Assembly: GCA_900540495.1 (NCBI GenBank)
Contig: UQGA01000028.1
Location: 1-14,824 of the forward strand
Length of the DNA stretch: 14,824 nt
Direction of reading: 5' to 3'
Origin: an uncultured Eubacteriales bacterium
GTDB taxonomy: Bacteria > Bacillota > Clostridia > Christensenellales > CAG-138
A program made the position numbers and the translations under genes. The first letter of the stretch is position 1. Each line of letters starts with the position of its first letter. The notes under the pieces were generated by a model. It ran no database searches. It saw only the letters and a list, made by a program, of their open reading frames with translations, and had not been told where the DNA came from. Below are positions 6,762 to 14,412 of this stretch, one piece after another.

Positions 6762-7441
6762 TTGCGCAGCGCCTCGTCGCGCACGATGCGCCCGTCTTCG
6801 AGCGCAAGGATGCGATCCGCCTGCAGTGCGATGTTTTCGTCATGTGTAATGACGATCAGCGTTTGCAGGTATTTGCGGTTGGAAAGCTTGAGCAGCTCTA
6901 CGATCTCCCGGCTGTTACGGGAATCGAGATTGCCGGTCGGCTCGTCGGCCAGTACGACGGCCGGCGCATTCATCAAAGCGCGACCAATGGACACGCGCTG
7001 CTGCTGGCCGCCGGATAACTGGTTCGGCAAATGCTTTTCCCGCCCTGTCAGGCGCAGCGTAGCGATCAGTTCCTGCAAGCGTTCGCGGTTGACCACACGC
7101 CCATCCATGAGGACTGGCAGGGTAATGTTCTCCGTTACGTTCAATACGGGAATGAGGTTATAGAATTGATAGATCAGGCCCACCTGGCGGCGGCGGAAGA
7201 TCGCAAGCTGATCCTCCGTCTGTGCGTATACATCCACGCCGTCCATGAACACCTTCCCGCCCGTCGGCCGGTCCACGCCGCCCAGAATGTGCAGCAATGT
7301 GCTCTTGCCGGAACCGGACGGACCTATGATGGCGAGAAACTCTCCCTTTTCTACCGAAAAGGTCACGCCGTCAAGCGCGTGTACCTCATTTTCCCCGCTT
7401 CCATACACCTTTTTAAGGCCCTCGACCCGCAGGATCTCCAT
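6758..7441 (-). CDS. ABC transporter ATP-binding protein (MacB/LolD class)
   Basis: This 227-aa cytoplasmic ATPase energises the FtsX-type permease encoded next. All motifs are present: Walker A GPSGSGKST (40-48), Q-loop Q92, signature LSGGQ (142-146), Walker B VVLADE (162-167) with D-loop NLD, and H-loop H200 in VITHDE. The sequence GEFLAIIGPSGSGKST and ADEPTGNLD are characteristic of the MacB/LolD/FtsE-like group that partners FtsX-domain permeases. The ATG at 7441 is chosen over an upstream in-frame ATG at 7483 because AGGAGG lies 9 nt before it and the family start (MEILRVEGLKKVYG) begins there. A 104-nt gap separates it from the sensor kinase gene, enough for its own promoter, with candidate regulatory repeats at 7494-7526. 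Confidence 0.95.
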   Translation of the reverse strand: MEILRVEGLKKVYGSGENEVHALDGVTFSVEKGEFLAIIGPSGSGKSTLLHILGGVDRPTGGKVFMDGVDVYAQTEDQLAIFRRRQVGLIYQFYNLIPVLNVTENITLPVLMDGRVVNRERLQELIATLRLTGREKHLPNQLSGGQQQRVSIGRALMNAPAVVLADEPTGNLDSRNSREIVELLKLSNRKYLQTLIVITHDENIALQADRILALEDGRIVRDEALRK

Positions 7442-7473
7442 ACGACAAAACCTCCTGTTCGTTGTCCACAAAA

Positions 7474-7526
7474 ATTGTATCAAACAGATATGACAATTCC
7501 GTGACCGTTCGATAAGAGTTTCGTCA
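7474..7526 (-). promoter_or_regulatory. Candidate regulated promoter of the ABC operon with phased repeats
   Basis: On the minus strand a possible -10 TACAAT (7474-7479) has no -35 at the proper distance; TTGTCA at 7491-7496 is only 11 nt away. Upstream lie three back-to-back 11-bp blocks sharing T-A-CG-A spacing: TGACGAAACTC (7516-7526), TTATCGAACGG (7505-7515) and TCACGGAATTG (7494-7504). An AATTGT...ACAATT dyad (7473-7498) overlaps them. Roughly one-turn phased direct repeats next to a weak -35 are what OmpR-family regulators often use. The regulator could be the one encoded at 8579-9253. This is inference from one sequence. Confidence 0.35.
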
Positions 7527-7545
7527 CTTTTCCCTTAAGATTTGC

Positions 7546-8556
7546 TTAAGAAAGCGGATAATACAATCGAATGGTAAATCGGGCGCCACCCGCCGGCCTG
7601 TTTTCCGCGCGAACGCTGCCGTCCTGCGCAGCGAGAATGGTTCTGGTGAGGGCAAGCCCGACGCCGGCGCTCTGGATGGGGGCATCTTTCCCACGATAAA
7701 ACCGTTCAAAAAGATGCGGCAAATCGTCGGGATCGATCCCGCTGCCGTCATCCTCCACGATCACCTCGGCGTACAGCGCATTGCCGGTAGCGCGTACGAG
7801 CAGCGTGCCGCCTGCCTGCATATGCTCCATGCAATTTTTCAGGATGTTCCCCAATGCCTCCGCCGTCCACGGCGGATCGCAAAACAGCATCAGATCGGCC
7901 GGAATATCGATCAAAAGCGACTGTCCATGGATTTCCATGGGGATTTGTAGCGGTTGGGCGGCCCGATTGACAAGCGCAAGAGCACCGGTCATTTCCCGCT
8001 GAAAGGAAACCACGCCGGCATCGATGCGCGAAAGTTTGAGCATCGCATCCAGAAGCCAGTCAAAACGGTCGAGCAACGACAGGGTTTCCTGCAATAGGGT
8101 CAGCCGCTGTGAGGCGGTCGCCGTGCCATCCCGCAGCAACGACAGGTTCAGACGAATGGCGGTCAACGGTGTCCGGAGTTGATGGGAAATATCCGTCATC
8201 GCATCGGCGAGACGCGCCCGGTCGGCCCGCAGGCAATCCGCCTGCTCGCGCAGCCGAACGGTCATCTTGTACAGTTCATCGCGCAGCACACCAAACTCCC
8301 CTTCGGAATAGGCGGAAAGATCCATCTCATCGGCTCCGTGCAGGATGGCGTCGATCACCGATGCCAACGATGCCATTTGCCGGTAACGCCGCCGCGTCCA
8401 GAGAAAAAAAGGCACGCCAAGCAACAGGCCGGTCAAAAGCACGATAAGCGCGCTTATCGGTGAGACAAGCATACCCGCCAGTGATCCGACAACCGTGACC
8501 ACAACAGCATACAGAAGTGCGTTCCTGACCTCGGGATTGCGTAAAAAGCCGATCAT
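7546..8556 (-). CDS. Sensor histidine kinase, intramembrane-sensing type
   Basis: This 336-aa membrane kinase is expected to phosphorylate the response regulator encoded just upstream. Two helices (about 13-33 and 36-54) are joined by only a few residues, so it has almost no outside domain. That layout is typical of intramembrane-sensing kinases that take their signal from a partner ABC transporter. A short HAMP-like region is followed by the H-box DISHQLRTPLT with H125, the N-box NILKNCMEH (237-245), G1 DDGSGI (269-274), F-box FERFYRG (283-289) and G2 GVGLAL (298-303), so it should be active. The ATG at 8556 is chosen because GGAGGG precedes it and it begins 22 nt after the regulator stop. 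The longer start at 8607 would overlap the regulator. Downstream ABC genes are the probable partner and target. Confidence 0.93.
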   Translation of the reverse strand: MIGFLRNPEVRNALLYAVVVTVVGSLAGMLVSPISALIVLLTGLLLGVPFFLWTRRRYRQMASLASVIDAILHGADEMDLSAYSEGEFGVLRDELYKMTVRLREQADCLRADRARLADAMTDISHQLRTPLTAIRLNLSLLRDGTATASQRLTLLQETLSLLDRFDWLLDAMLKLSRIDAGVVSFQREMTGALALVNRAAQPLQIPMEIHGQSLLIDIPADLMLFCDPPWTAEALGNILKNCMEHMQAGGTLLVRATGNALYAEVIVEDDGSGIDPDDLPHLFERFYRGKDAPIQSAGVGLALTRTILAAQDGSVRAENRPAGGARFTIRLYYPLS

Positions 8557-8578
8557 CGCTGCCCTCCAGTATGGCGCG

Positions 8579-9253
8579 CTATGGTTCCATGCGATACCCC
8601 ACGCCACGTACCGTACGGATGATGGACGGATACTGCGGGTCGTCCTCCAACTTTTCTCGAAGGCGCTTGATATAGACGGTGAGCGTATTATCGTTTACAA
8701 ACTCTCCCGCTGCATCCCAGATCTCGCCGAGCAACCGCTCACGCGTAAGCGTCACGCCGCGATTGGCAAACAGCGCGAGCAGCAAACGGTATTCGAGCGC
8801 AGAGAGCGCCACCTCCACGCCGTTTTTTGTCACGATTCCCCGAGTCGTGTCCAGCCGGACAGGCCCGCAGACGAGCTGTGTCTGCAACCGGCCGGAACGA
8901 CGCAATACGCTTCGAATTCGGGAAAGCAGCTCCCGTGGGCGAAAGGGTTTGCGGATATAGTCGTCAGCCCCCATGTCCAAACCGGCGACCGCACTGTACT
9001 CCTCGTCCATGGCGGTTAAAAAAATCACCGGCAAATCCCCAAGCGTTTTGGCCGCCGCACAGACGGCAAAGCCGCTCCCGTCCGGAAGCGAGATATCAAG
9101 CAGAAGCAGATCGAAATGATCGTCGCCGTTGAGCGCCGCCATTGCCTGGGCCTGCGTCGAGGCAAGCGTGACGGAAATGCCCTCCGAACCCAGATAGGCT
9201 GCCAGGCTCGACGCGATATCGGAATCGTCCTCTACGAGCAGAATATGCGGCAC
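8579..9253 (-). CDS. OmpR/PhoB-family response regulator
   Basis: This 224-aa cytoplasmic transcription factor has an N-terminal receiver domain with the acidic pair in VEDD (7-10), phospho-acceptor D53 in LLLLDISLPDG, T80 and K102 in RKPF. A C-terminal winged-helix DNA-binding domain carries LSALEYRLLLALFANRG, the NDNTLTVYIKRLREKLE recognition region and the terminal RTVRGVGYRMEP. All phosphotransfer residues are present. A GTG start at 9253 is chosen: GGGGG lies about 8 nt upstream, and the family start (PHILLVEDD) follows directly. The longer ATG at 9301 lies inside folD and adds an atypical tail. It begins 13 nt after the folD stop, so it looks co-transcribed with the folate genes, and 22 nt before its kinase gene. 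Confidence 0.93.
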   Translation of the reverse strand: MPHILLVEDDSDIASSLAAYLGSEGISVTLASTQAQAMAALNGDDHFDLLLLDISLPDGSGFAVCAAAKTLGDLPVIFLTAMDEEYSAVAGLDMGADDYIRKPFRPRELLSRIRSVLRRSGRLQTQLVCGPVRLDTTRGIVTKNGVEVALSALEYRLLLALFANRGVTLTRERLLGEIWDAAGEFVNDNTLTVYIKRLREKLEDDPQYPSIIRTVRGVGYRMEP

Positions 9254-9266
9254 GGTTGCACCCCCG

Positions 9267-10121
9267 CTAAACAATGGCCTGTCGCCGAGTTGCCTGCGCA
9301 ACGTGCTGCAAGAGCACGGCGGTCGTCACCGACCCAACGCCGCCCGGGACAGGCGTCAGAGCGGACACCAGCGGCTCTGCTTCCGCAACCATAACGTCGC
9401 CGCAAAGCGTCCCGTCCCCACAATCGTGAATGCCCACATCGAGCACCACCTGCCCGGCAGAAAGGTGTTTAGCGCCGATCATGCGCGGCTTGCCAGCCGC
9501 GGCAACGACGATATCCGCCTGCCGGCAAATCCCCTCCAGATCGCGCGTGCGGGTATGGCAAATCGTGACGGTTGCGTTCGCCTGCAACAGCAGCATGGCC
9601 AGCGGGCGGCCGACCACGAGGCTCCTGCCGACAACCACCGCGCGCCTCCCGGCCGGGTCAACGCCATAGTGCGACAAAAGCGCCATACAGGCGGCCGCTG
9701 TGCAAGGCGCGAAACCATCTCCCGCGCCGGTGAACACGCTCGCAAGGGAACTGCTCGTCACGCCGTCCACATCCTTTTGCGGCGCAATGGCGTTGCAAAT
9801 ACAAGCCTCGTCGATCTGCGGTGGCAGCGGGCGCAGCAGCAGGATGCCGTGTACGGATGCGTCCGCATTCAGGCATGCCATCAGCTTCCGCATCTCCTCC
9901 GTGCTCGTGTCCGGCGGAGCGACGTGCCGTACAATACGAATGCCGACCGCCTCCGCCCGGCGTATCGCCATGCGCTCATAGGCCAAATCATCGTCCCGTT
10001 CGCCAACGCGGACAATGGCCAGCGATGGTTGAACGCCGTTTGCAGCGAGCTCGGCCACTTCCGCCGCCGTCCGCTCGTTTATCGCCGTTGCGACCGGCGC
10101 GCCTTTCCAAAGGATCGCCAT
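9267..10121 (-). CDS. folD: Methylenetetrahydrofolate dehydrogenase (FolD family), cyclohydrolase residues apparently lost
   Basis: This 284-aa cytosolic enzyme oxidises 5,10-methylene-THF to methenyl-THF with NAD(P). Recognisable parts are the Rossmann motif VVVGRSLVVGRP (162-173), KDVDG (116-120), CHTRT (189-193) and TPVPGGVGSVTTAV (256-269). Bifunctional FolD proteins have YxxxK, whose lysine drives the cyclohydrolase, and a glutamine in GILVQLPLP. Here the matching stretches read YERMA (48-52) and GILLLRPLP (92-100), giving A52 and L96 instead of K and Q, while D119 is kept. By ungapped alignment this resembles monofunctional dehydrogenases. The neighbouring fchA would supply the cyclohydrolase step. 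GGGAGG inside the end of fchA serves the ATG at 10121, 3 nt after that stop. Cofactor preference cannot be decided. Confidence 0.93.
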   Translation of the reverse strand: MAILWKGAPVATAINERTAAEVAELAANGVQPSLAIVRVGERDDDLAYERMAIRRAEAVGIRIVRHVAPPDTSTEEMRKLMACLNADASVHGILLLRPLPPQIDEACICNAIAPQKDVDGVTSSSLASVFTGAGDGFAPCTAAACMALLSHYGVDPAGRRAVVVGRSLVVGRPLAMLLLQANATVTICHTRTRDLEGICRQADIVVAAAGKPRMIGAKHLSAGQVVLDVGIHDCGDGTLCGDVMVAEAEPLVSALTPVPGGVGSVTTAVLLQHVAQATRRQAIV

Positions 10122-10124
10122 GCG

Positions 10125-10778
10125 TCAGCCCTCCCGCGGTGTTGTCAACCGCAGCTGTACTGCGGCGGATACGCGGTCTGCCAGCGGCACGTGGCTTGTT
10201 AGCATGCCCTGCGCGCGTGCGTTGAGCGCCTCCGCCTTTTCCCGATCGCGCATGAGCCGCGTGTTGATGAACACATTGAGGCTTGCGCCGACGAGCGCAG
10301 CGCGCGCAAGCGCGACGCCCACGCCCACATCTGAAACCGCAAGAGAAGACCCCTTTTCAAGCAGTTCCGCATGTAAATCAACCACAGCGCAGCAAGCCGT
10401 CATAATCCCGAGCGGCGGCTCCGCAGCGCGTGCAAGCGCCGCCTCCATGACGGTCTCGCGCGCTGCACGCTGCGCCGATGTGTCGCGGGGCAGACCATAC
10501 GCGCGCGAGAGCGGTAAAAACGCCTCCGCATCCGCATCGATCAGATCAAGCAACCGTTGCCGCAGTTCGCCCGCCTGCTGCATAAGCCGCTGGACGTCCG
10601 CTTCCACTGCCGCATAGCGCCGTTTTCCCACGGTAAGCGCACCGACCATGTCGCCAAGCGCCGCGCCAAGCGCACCGGCAAGCGCACAGGCGCCACCGCC
10701 GCCTGGCGTGGGCGCGCTGGACGCCAGGGCGGTCAAAAACGACTCCAGTCCCTGGGTTTGTGTACGATTTTTTTCCAT
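10125..10778 (-). CDS. fchA: Methenyltetrahydrofolate cyclohydrolase (FchA, cyclodeaminase family)
   Basis: This 217-aa cytosolic protein belongs to the formiminotransferase-cyclodeaminase C-domain family. Its stand-alone members in Clostridia convert 5,10-methenyl-THF to 10-formyl-THF. The hallmark N-terminal stretch TPGGGGACALAGALGAAL (24-41) is followed by MVGALTVGKRRY (44-55), and DADAEAF (81-87) carries the acidic pair typical of the family. Length is normal. The other family activity, cyclodeaminase in histidine breakdown, is less likely because the flanking genes are fhs and folD and no histidine-degradation gene is present. The ATG at 10778 has GGAGG 11 nt upstream in the 32-nt gap after fhs. 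A nearer ATG is out of frame. Confidence 0.9.
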   Translation of the reverse strand: MEKNRTQTQGLESFLTALASSAPTPGGGGACALAGALGAALGDMVGALTVGKRRYAAVEADVQRLMQQAGELRQRLLDLIDADAEAFLPLSRAYGLPRDTSAQRAARETVMEAALARAAEPPLGIMTACCAVVDLHAELLEKGSSLAVSDVGVGVALARAALVGASLNVFINTRLMRDREKAEALNARAQGMLTSHVPLADRVSAAVQLRLTTPREG

Positions 10779-10810
10779 ATCATTGTGCGCCTCCTCTTAC
10801 AATATTTCCC

Positions 10811-12484
10811 TTAGAACAGGCCGGTAATCCGGCCTTCGCCGTCCACGTCGATCTGCTCGGCAGCCGGGCATTTGGGAAGGCCCGGCATGGTCATGATATC
10901 GCCGGTCAGGGCCACCAAAAAGCCTGCGCCAGCGCTGGGTCTGACGCTGCGGACGGTCACGGAAAATCCGTCCGGCGCACCGAGCAGCTTCGGATCGTCA
11001 GAAAAGCTGTACTGCGTTTTGGCCATACAGACCGGCAACGCGCCAAACCCGTTTTCGGTCAGCTGCACAATCTGCTTGCGAGCCGATGGAGTAAAGAGAA
11101 CGGCTGCGCCGCGGTATACCCGCTGCACGATTGTCTCGATGCGTGATTCCACGCTGCCGGTCAGGTCATAACAGAACCGGAACGACGAAGGCTCGTTGGA
11201 AAGGCGAACGACCTCGCGCGCCAACATTTCCGCACCGGCGCCGCCGTTTGCCCACGCCTCCGAGCGGGCAGCCGCCACGCCGCGTTCGCGGCAGGCCGCC
11301 TCCACCATATCAAGCTCCGCCTCCGTGTCGGACGGAAACCGGTTGATAGCAACCACGCAAGGCACGCCAAATACGGTAACAAGGTTGTCCACATGCCGCA
11401 TCAGGTTCGGCAACCCGCGGCGCAGAGCTGCCAGATCCTCCTGTTGCAGGTCGGCCTTGGGTTTACCGCCGTGCATCTTGAGCGCGCGCACCGTGGCCAC
11501 CACGACGGCGGCTGATGGCTGCAATCCGGCCATGCGGCATTTGATATCAAAGAATTTCTCAGCGCCCAGATCCGCGCCAAAACCCGCCTCCGTAACGGCA
11601 TAGTCTGCAAGATGCAGCGCCATGCGTGTGGCGGAAACGGAGTTGCAGCCGTGCGCAATGTTCGCAAAAGGGCCGCCATGTACGAGCACCGGTGTATGTT
11701 CAAGCGTCTGCACAAGGTTCGGCTTGATCGCATCGCGCATCAACGCCGCCATTGCGCCGGCCGCCTTTAAGTCGCCAGCGGTCACCGGCCGGCCGTCAAA
11801 GGTATAGGCGACAATGATGCGCGACAGACGCGCCTTCAGGTCGTTAAGATCCTGTGCGAGGCACAAAACCGCCATGACTTCGGAGGCAACGGTGATATCA
11901 AAGCCGTCCTCGCGCGGCGTTCCGTTCGCTCGTCCGCCCAACCCGTCCACAACATTGCGGAGCTGGCGGTCGTTCATATCCAAGCAGCGACGCCATACAA
12001 TGCGGCGTGCGTCGATGCCAAGCGAATTGCCCTGATGAATATGGTTGTCCAGCAATGCGGCCAGCAGATTGTTTGCCGCGCCAACCGCGTGGAAGTCTCC
12101 GGTGAAGTGAAGATTGATGTCCTCCATCGGCACAACCTGGGAATATCCGCCGCCGGTTGCGCCGCCCTTGATGCCGAACACCGGCCCAAGCGACGGCTCG
12201 CGCAGCGCGACCATGACGCGTTTCCCAATGCGGCGAAGGCCATCCGCCAGCGCAATGGTGGTGGTTGTCTTACCCTCCCCTGCCGGCGTCGGCGTCATGG
12301 CCGTAACCAGGATGAGTTTCCCCTCCCGCCCGGCTGTTTCGCGCAGCAACGCGGTGTCAATCTTGGCCTTGTAGCGGCCATACGGCTCCAGATAGTTCTC
12401 CTCGATGCCGGCCCGCGCCGCAATTTCCGTGATCGGCAACAGATGCGCTTCCTGCGCAATTTGAATGTCACTCGGCTGTCCCAT
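10811..12484 (-). CDS. fhs: Formate-tetrahydrofolate ligase
   Basis: This 557-aa cytosolic enzyme makes 10-formyl-THF from formate, THF and ATP, the entry of formate into one-carbon metabolism and the acetyl-CoA pathway. The length is full for the family. The P-loop is TPTPAGEGKTTTT (64-76), and the conserved stretch EPSLGPVFGIKGG (96-108) with GATGGGYSQV follows. Others are LVHGGPFANIAHGCNS, TEAGFGADLGAEKFFDIKCR and, near the C-terminus, TGDIMTMPGLPKCPAA. The ATG at 12484 overlaps the end of folC by 17 bp; the purine-rich AGAAGAGA just before it is weak, so translation may depend on coupling with folC. An acetogen cannot be inferred from this gene alone, since many purinolytic, amino-acid-fermenting and sugar-fermenting Clostridia have it. 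Confidence 0.97.
   Translation of the reverse strand: MGQPSDIQIAQEAHLLPITEIAARAGIEENYLEPYGRYKAKIDTALLRETAGREGKLILVTAMTPTPAGEGKTTTTIALADGLRRIGKRVMVALREPSLGPVFGIKGGATGGGYSQVVPMEDINLHFTGDFHAVGAANNLLAALLDNHIHQGNSLGIDARRIVWRRCLDMNDRQLRNVVDGLGGRANGTPREDGFDITVASEVMAVLCLAQDLNDLKARLSRIIVAYTFDGRPVTAGDLKAAGAMAALMRDAIKPNLVQTLEHTPVLVHGGPFANIAHGCNSVSATRMALHLADYAVTEAGFGADLGAEKFFDIKCRMAGLQPSAAVVVATVRALKMHGGKPKADLQQEDLAALRRGLPNLMRHVDNLVTVFGVPCVVAINRFPSDTEAELDMVEAACRERGVAAARSEAWANGGAGAEMLAREVVRLSNEPSSFRFCYDLTGSVESRIETIVQRVYRGAAVLFTPSARKQIVQLTENGFGALPVCMAKTQYSFSDDPKLLGAPDGFSVTVRSVRPSAGAGFLVALTGDIMTMPGLPKCPAAEQIDVDGEGRITGLF
10818..10835 (-). other. Stem-loop across the last codons of fhs
   Basis: AGGCCGG / CCGGCCT (10818-10824 and 10829-10835) form a perfect 7-bp stem with a 4-nt loop ending just before the fhs stop codon. 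No T-run follows on the minus strand, so it is not a terminator. It could set a processing or pausing point between fhs and fchA, or simply reflect G+C-rich codons. Confidence 0.3.
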
Positions 12485-13772
12485 TCTCTTCTACCCCACT
12501 ATCCTCCTTGTGAAATAGCGCGCGGATTTCACCCGCCATATACAGCGACCCGACCGCGCAGACCACGCCGTCCTTCCCGGCAAAACGCATCGCCTTCTGA
12601 ATACCCTCTGCAATCGTCGCACAGGGAGTCGCTCCTGTGCCACGGGCCGTGATCTGCCGGGCAATCGCTTCCGGTTCCAGCGCGCGCGGACTGTCCGGCC
12701 GTACGGTGAAGCAGTGCGCCGCTAACGGCAATAGGATATCGAGCACGCCATCGAGATCCTTGTCCTCCAGAATGCCGATGACAAAGACGACACGCTGGTG
12801 CGGGAACAGCCGTTTCAGGCTTTCCGCCGTACCGTTCACGCCGTGCGGATTGTGGCCGCCGTCCACGATAAAGACCGGGGCGGCATGCCGCAACACCTCG
12901 AACCTTGCCGGCCATACGGCCTTACGAAGGCCCTCCCGTACCGCGGACTGCGGGATATGCCATCCCTTGCGGCGGAGCACATCCACGCCGGTAAGCACGA
13001 CAGCCGCGTTATACGGTTGGTATGCGCCCAAAAGCGGAATCCAAAGATCCCGGTAATCTCCATAGGAAAAGCTCTGTCCCTCCAGATCAAAAGCGCCTGT
13101 CGCCAACAGCGCATAATCCGGCCGGTACAGGCGTGCGTGTACCTTCTCGCAGCGACGCTCAAATACGTGTTCTGCCTCCGGGCAACGGCCATAGATCACA
13201 ACGTCCCCGTCCTGTTTGATGATGCCGGCCTTCTGCTCGGATATTTCCGTCAGGGTACTTCCCAAATATCGCATGTGGTCCATGCCCATCGCCGTGATGA
13301 TGGCAAGTTCCGGCGTGTCGATCACGTTTGTGGAATCAAGCGCGCCGCCCATGCCAACCTCCAGCACAACCACATCGCACCGGCTGCGCGCAAAGTATAG
13401 CAGCGCAATCGAGGTGATGAGTTCAAACTCCGTGGGATGCGCGTCCATTGCCTCGGCGTGCGGCTGGACCTCCGCTGTCAAGGCGGCAAGCATGTCGTCT
13501 GGAATAGGCCTGCCGTCAACCTGCATCCGTTCGTTGAAGCGGTCGATGAATGGCGAAATGTACAGGCCAACACGATAGCCGGCCGCATGCAGAATGGCTG
13601 CAGTCATGGCGGAGGTGCTGCCCTTGCCGTTTGTGCCGCCGACATGGATGAAGCGAAGCGACCGCTCGGGGTTGCCGAGGCGTCGCAGCAGCTCCTGCGT
13701 GCGGGAAAGGCCGGGAATGCTGCCCCGCCAGGTGGTGGTATGGATATAGGCCAGCGCTTCGTCATAATTCAT
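12468..13772 (-). CDS. folC: Folylpolyglutamate synthase / dihydrofolate synthase family ligase
   Basis: This 434-aa cytosolic Mur-ligase-fold enzyme adds glutamate to folates using ATP, trapping them in the cell. The P-loop is GGTNGKGST (45-53), and the folate-loop stretch YISPFIDRFNERM (71-83) follows. LEVGMGGALDSTNV (137-150), TAMGMDHMRYLG (160-171), K181 in SEQKAGIIK (the expected carbamylated lysine) and DGGHNPHG (304-311) are all in place. Whether it also has dihydrofolate synthase activity cannot be told from sequence. No other folate biosynthesis gene is nearby and an uptake gene precedes it, which favours use of imported folate. The ATG at 13772, served by GGGGAG about 8 nt upstream, overlaps the end of folT by 11 bp. 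An upstream ATG at 13883 would lie deep in folT and is rejected. Confidence 0.94.
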   Translation of the reverse strand: MNYDEALAYIHTTTWRGSIPGLSRTQELLRRLGNPERSLRFIHVGGTNGKGSTSAMTAAILHAAGYRVGLYISPFIDRFNERMQVDGRPIPDDMLAALTAEVQPHAEAMDAHPTEFELITSIALLYFARSRCDVVVLEVGMGGALDSTNVIDTPELAIITAMGMDHMRYLGSTLTEISEQKAGIIKQDGDVVIYGRCPEAEHVFERRCEKVHARLYRPDYALLATGAFDLEGQSFSYGDYRDLWIPLLGAYQPYNAAVVLTGVDVLRRKGWHIPQSAVREGLRKAVWPARFEVLRHAAPVFIVDGGHNPHGVNGTAESLKRLFPHQRVVFVIGILEDKDLDGVLDILLPLAAHCFTVRPDSPRALEPEAIARQITARGTGATPCATIAEGIQKAMRFAGKDGVVCAVGSLYMAGEIRALFHKEDSGVEENGTAE

Positions 13773-14376
13773 GGTGTTTACTCCCCTGGCGCAGGCGCAT
13801 GGTGGAACGCGCCGATACACCGGTGCGCGCGAGCAAAGCCGCCAACGGCCGACTGGCCAGGCGGTGGATGCTCCAGACCGCAAGCGTTTCCGCTACGATT
13901 GAGATCGGCTTTGTGGAGATGCGGGCCAAAAACAGCACGTGAAAAGGCATCTCCTGTCCCAAGATGATGGAATAGTACAGTGTCAACGCCCATGTACCGT
14001 ACAGCAGGCTGTTGACGACCTCTGCAACGACGATGGCGGCAATCAATCCGAATGTGCCGCGCCAGCCACCCCCGCCTTTTGCGGAAAGGAGTCGAGCGCC
14101 ATAACCGCCAAGCCCACCGAGCAGCATGGGGCCAACCGTGAGCAAGGGGAAATACACGCCATAGCCGCTGATAATCGTACCCAACACATCCGCAACGCAG
14201 CCCACGATCATCCCCCAGAGCGGCCCGAGCCAAATGCCGGCCAGAAGAATGGGTATTCCTTCAAAGCTCAGGCGTAGTCCCTCGTTGACCTGAATGCCGC
14301 AAAACCGTGCCAGCACGATCTGCATGGCGACGAGTACAGCGCCGCACGTCAGCTTTCTGACAGACGCTCCCTGCAT
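13762..14376 (-). CDS. folT: Folate ECF transporter substrate-binding (S) component
   Basis: This 204-aa integral membrane protein should bind folate and work with a shared ECF energising module (EcfA1, EcfA2, EcfT) encoded elsewhere. It has about six hydrophobic segments. Its second part, LRLSFEGIPILLAGIWLGPLWGMIVGCVADVLG, reported here by its ends only (starting near residue 34), is the typical FolT/S-component signature of a Clostridia folate importer. The exact vitamin is inferred from similarity and from the following folC and one-carbon genes. The ATG at 14376 has GGGAGG about 9 nt upstream. An in-frame ATG at 14445 would lie upstream of the promoter at 14413-14441 and is rejected. It is the first gene of the minus-strand array. 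Confidence 0.87.
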   Translation of the reverse strand: MQGASVRKLTCGAVLVAMQIVLARFCGIQVNEGLRLSFEGIPILLAGIWLGPLWGMIVGCVADVLGTIISGYGVYFPLLTVGPMLLGGLGGYGARLLSAKGGGGWRGTFGLIAAIVVAEVVNSLLYGTWALTLYYSIILGQEMPFHVLFLARISTKPISIVAETLAVWSIHRLASRPLAALLARTGVSARSTMRLRQGSKHHEL

Positions 14377-14412
14377 CAAACCACACCTCCCATCCACGCC
14401 ATATTCCGAAAT

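Noticed and set aside
9303..10202. 299-codon plus-strand frame opposite folD
   Set aside because: Long shadow frame typical of G+C-rich DNA; folD on the minus strand carries all the conserved motifs.
12035..12652. 205-codon plus-strand frame across the folC/fhs junction
   Set aside because: It is opposite two well-supported genes and has no features of its own.
13773..13883. N-terminal extension of folC to the ATG at 13883
   Set aside because: The extra 37 residues are basic, unlike the family start, and lie within folT; the ATG at 13772 has GGGGAG and the normal FolC N-terminus.
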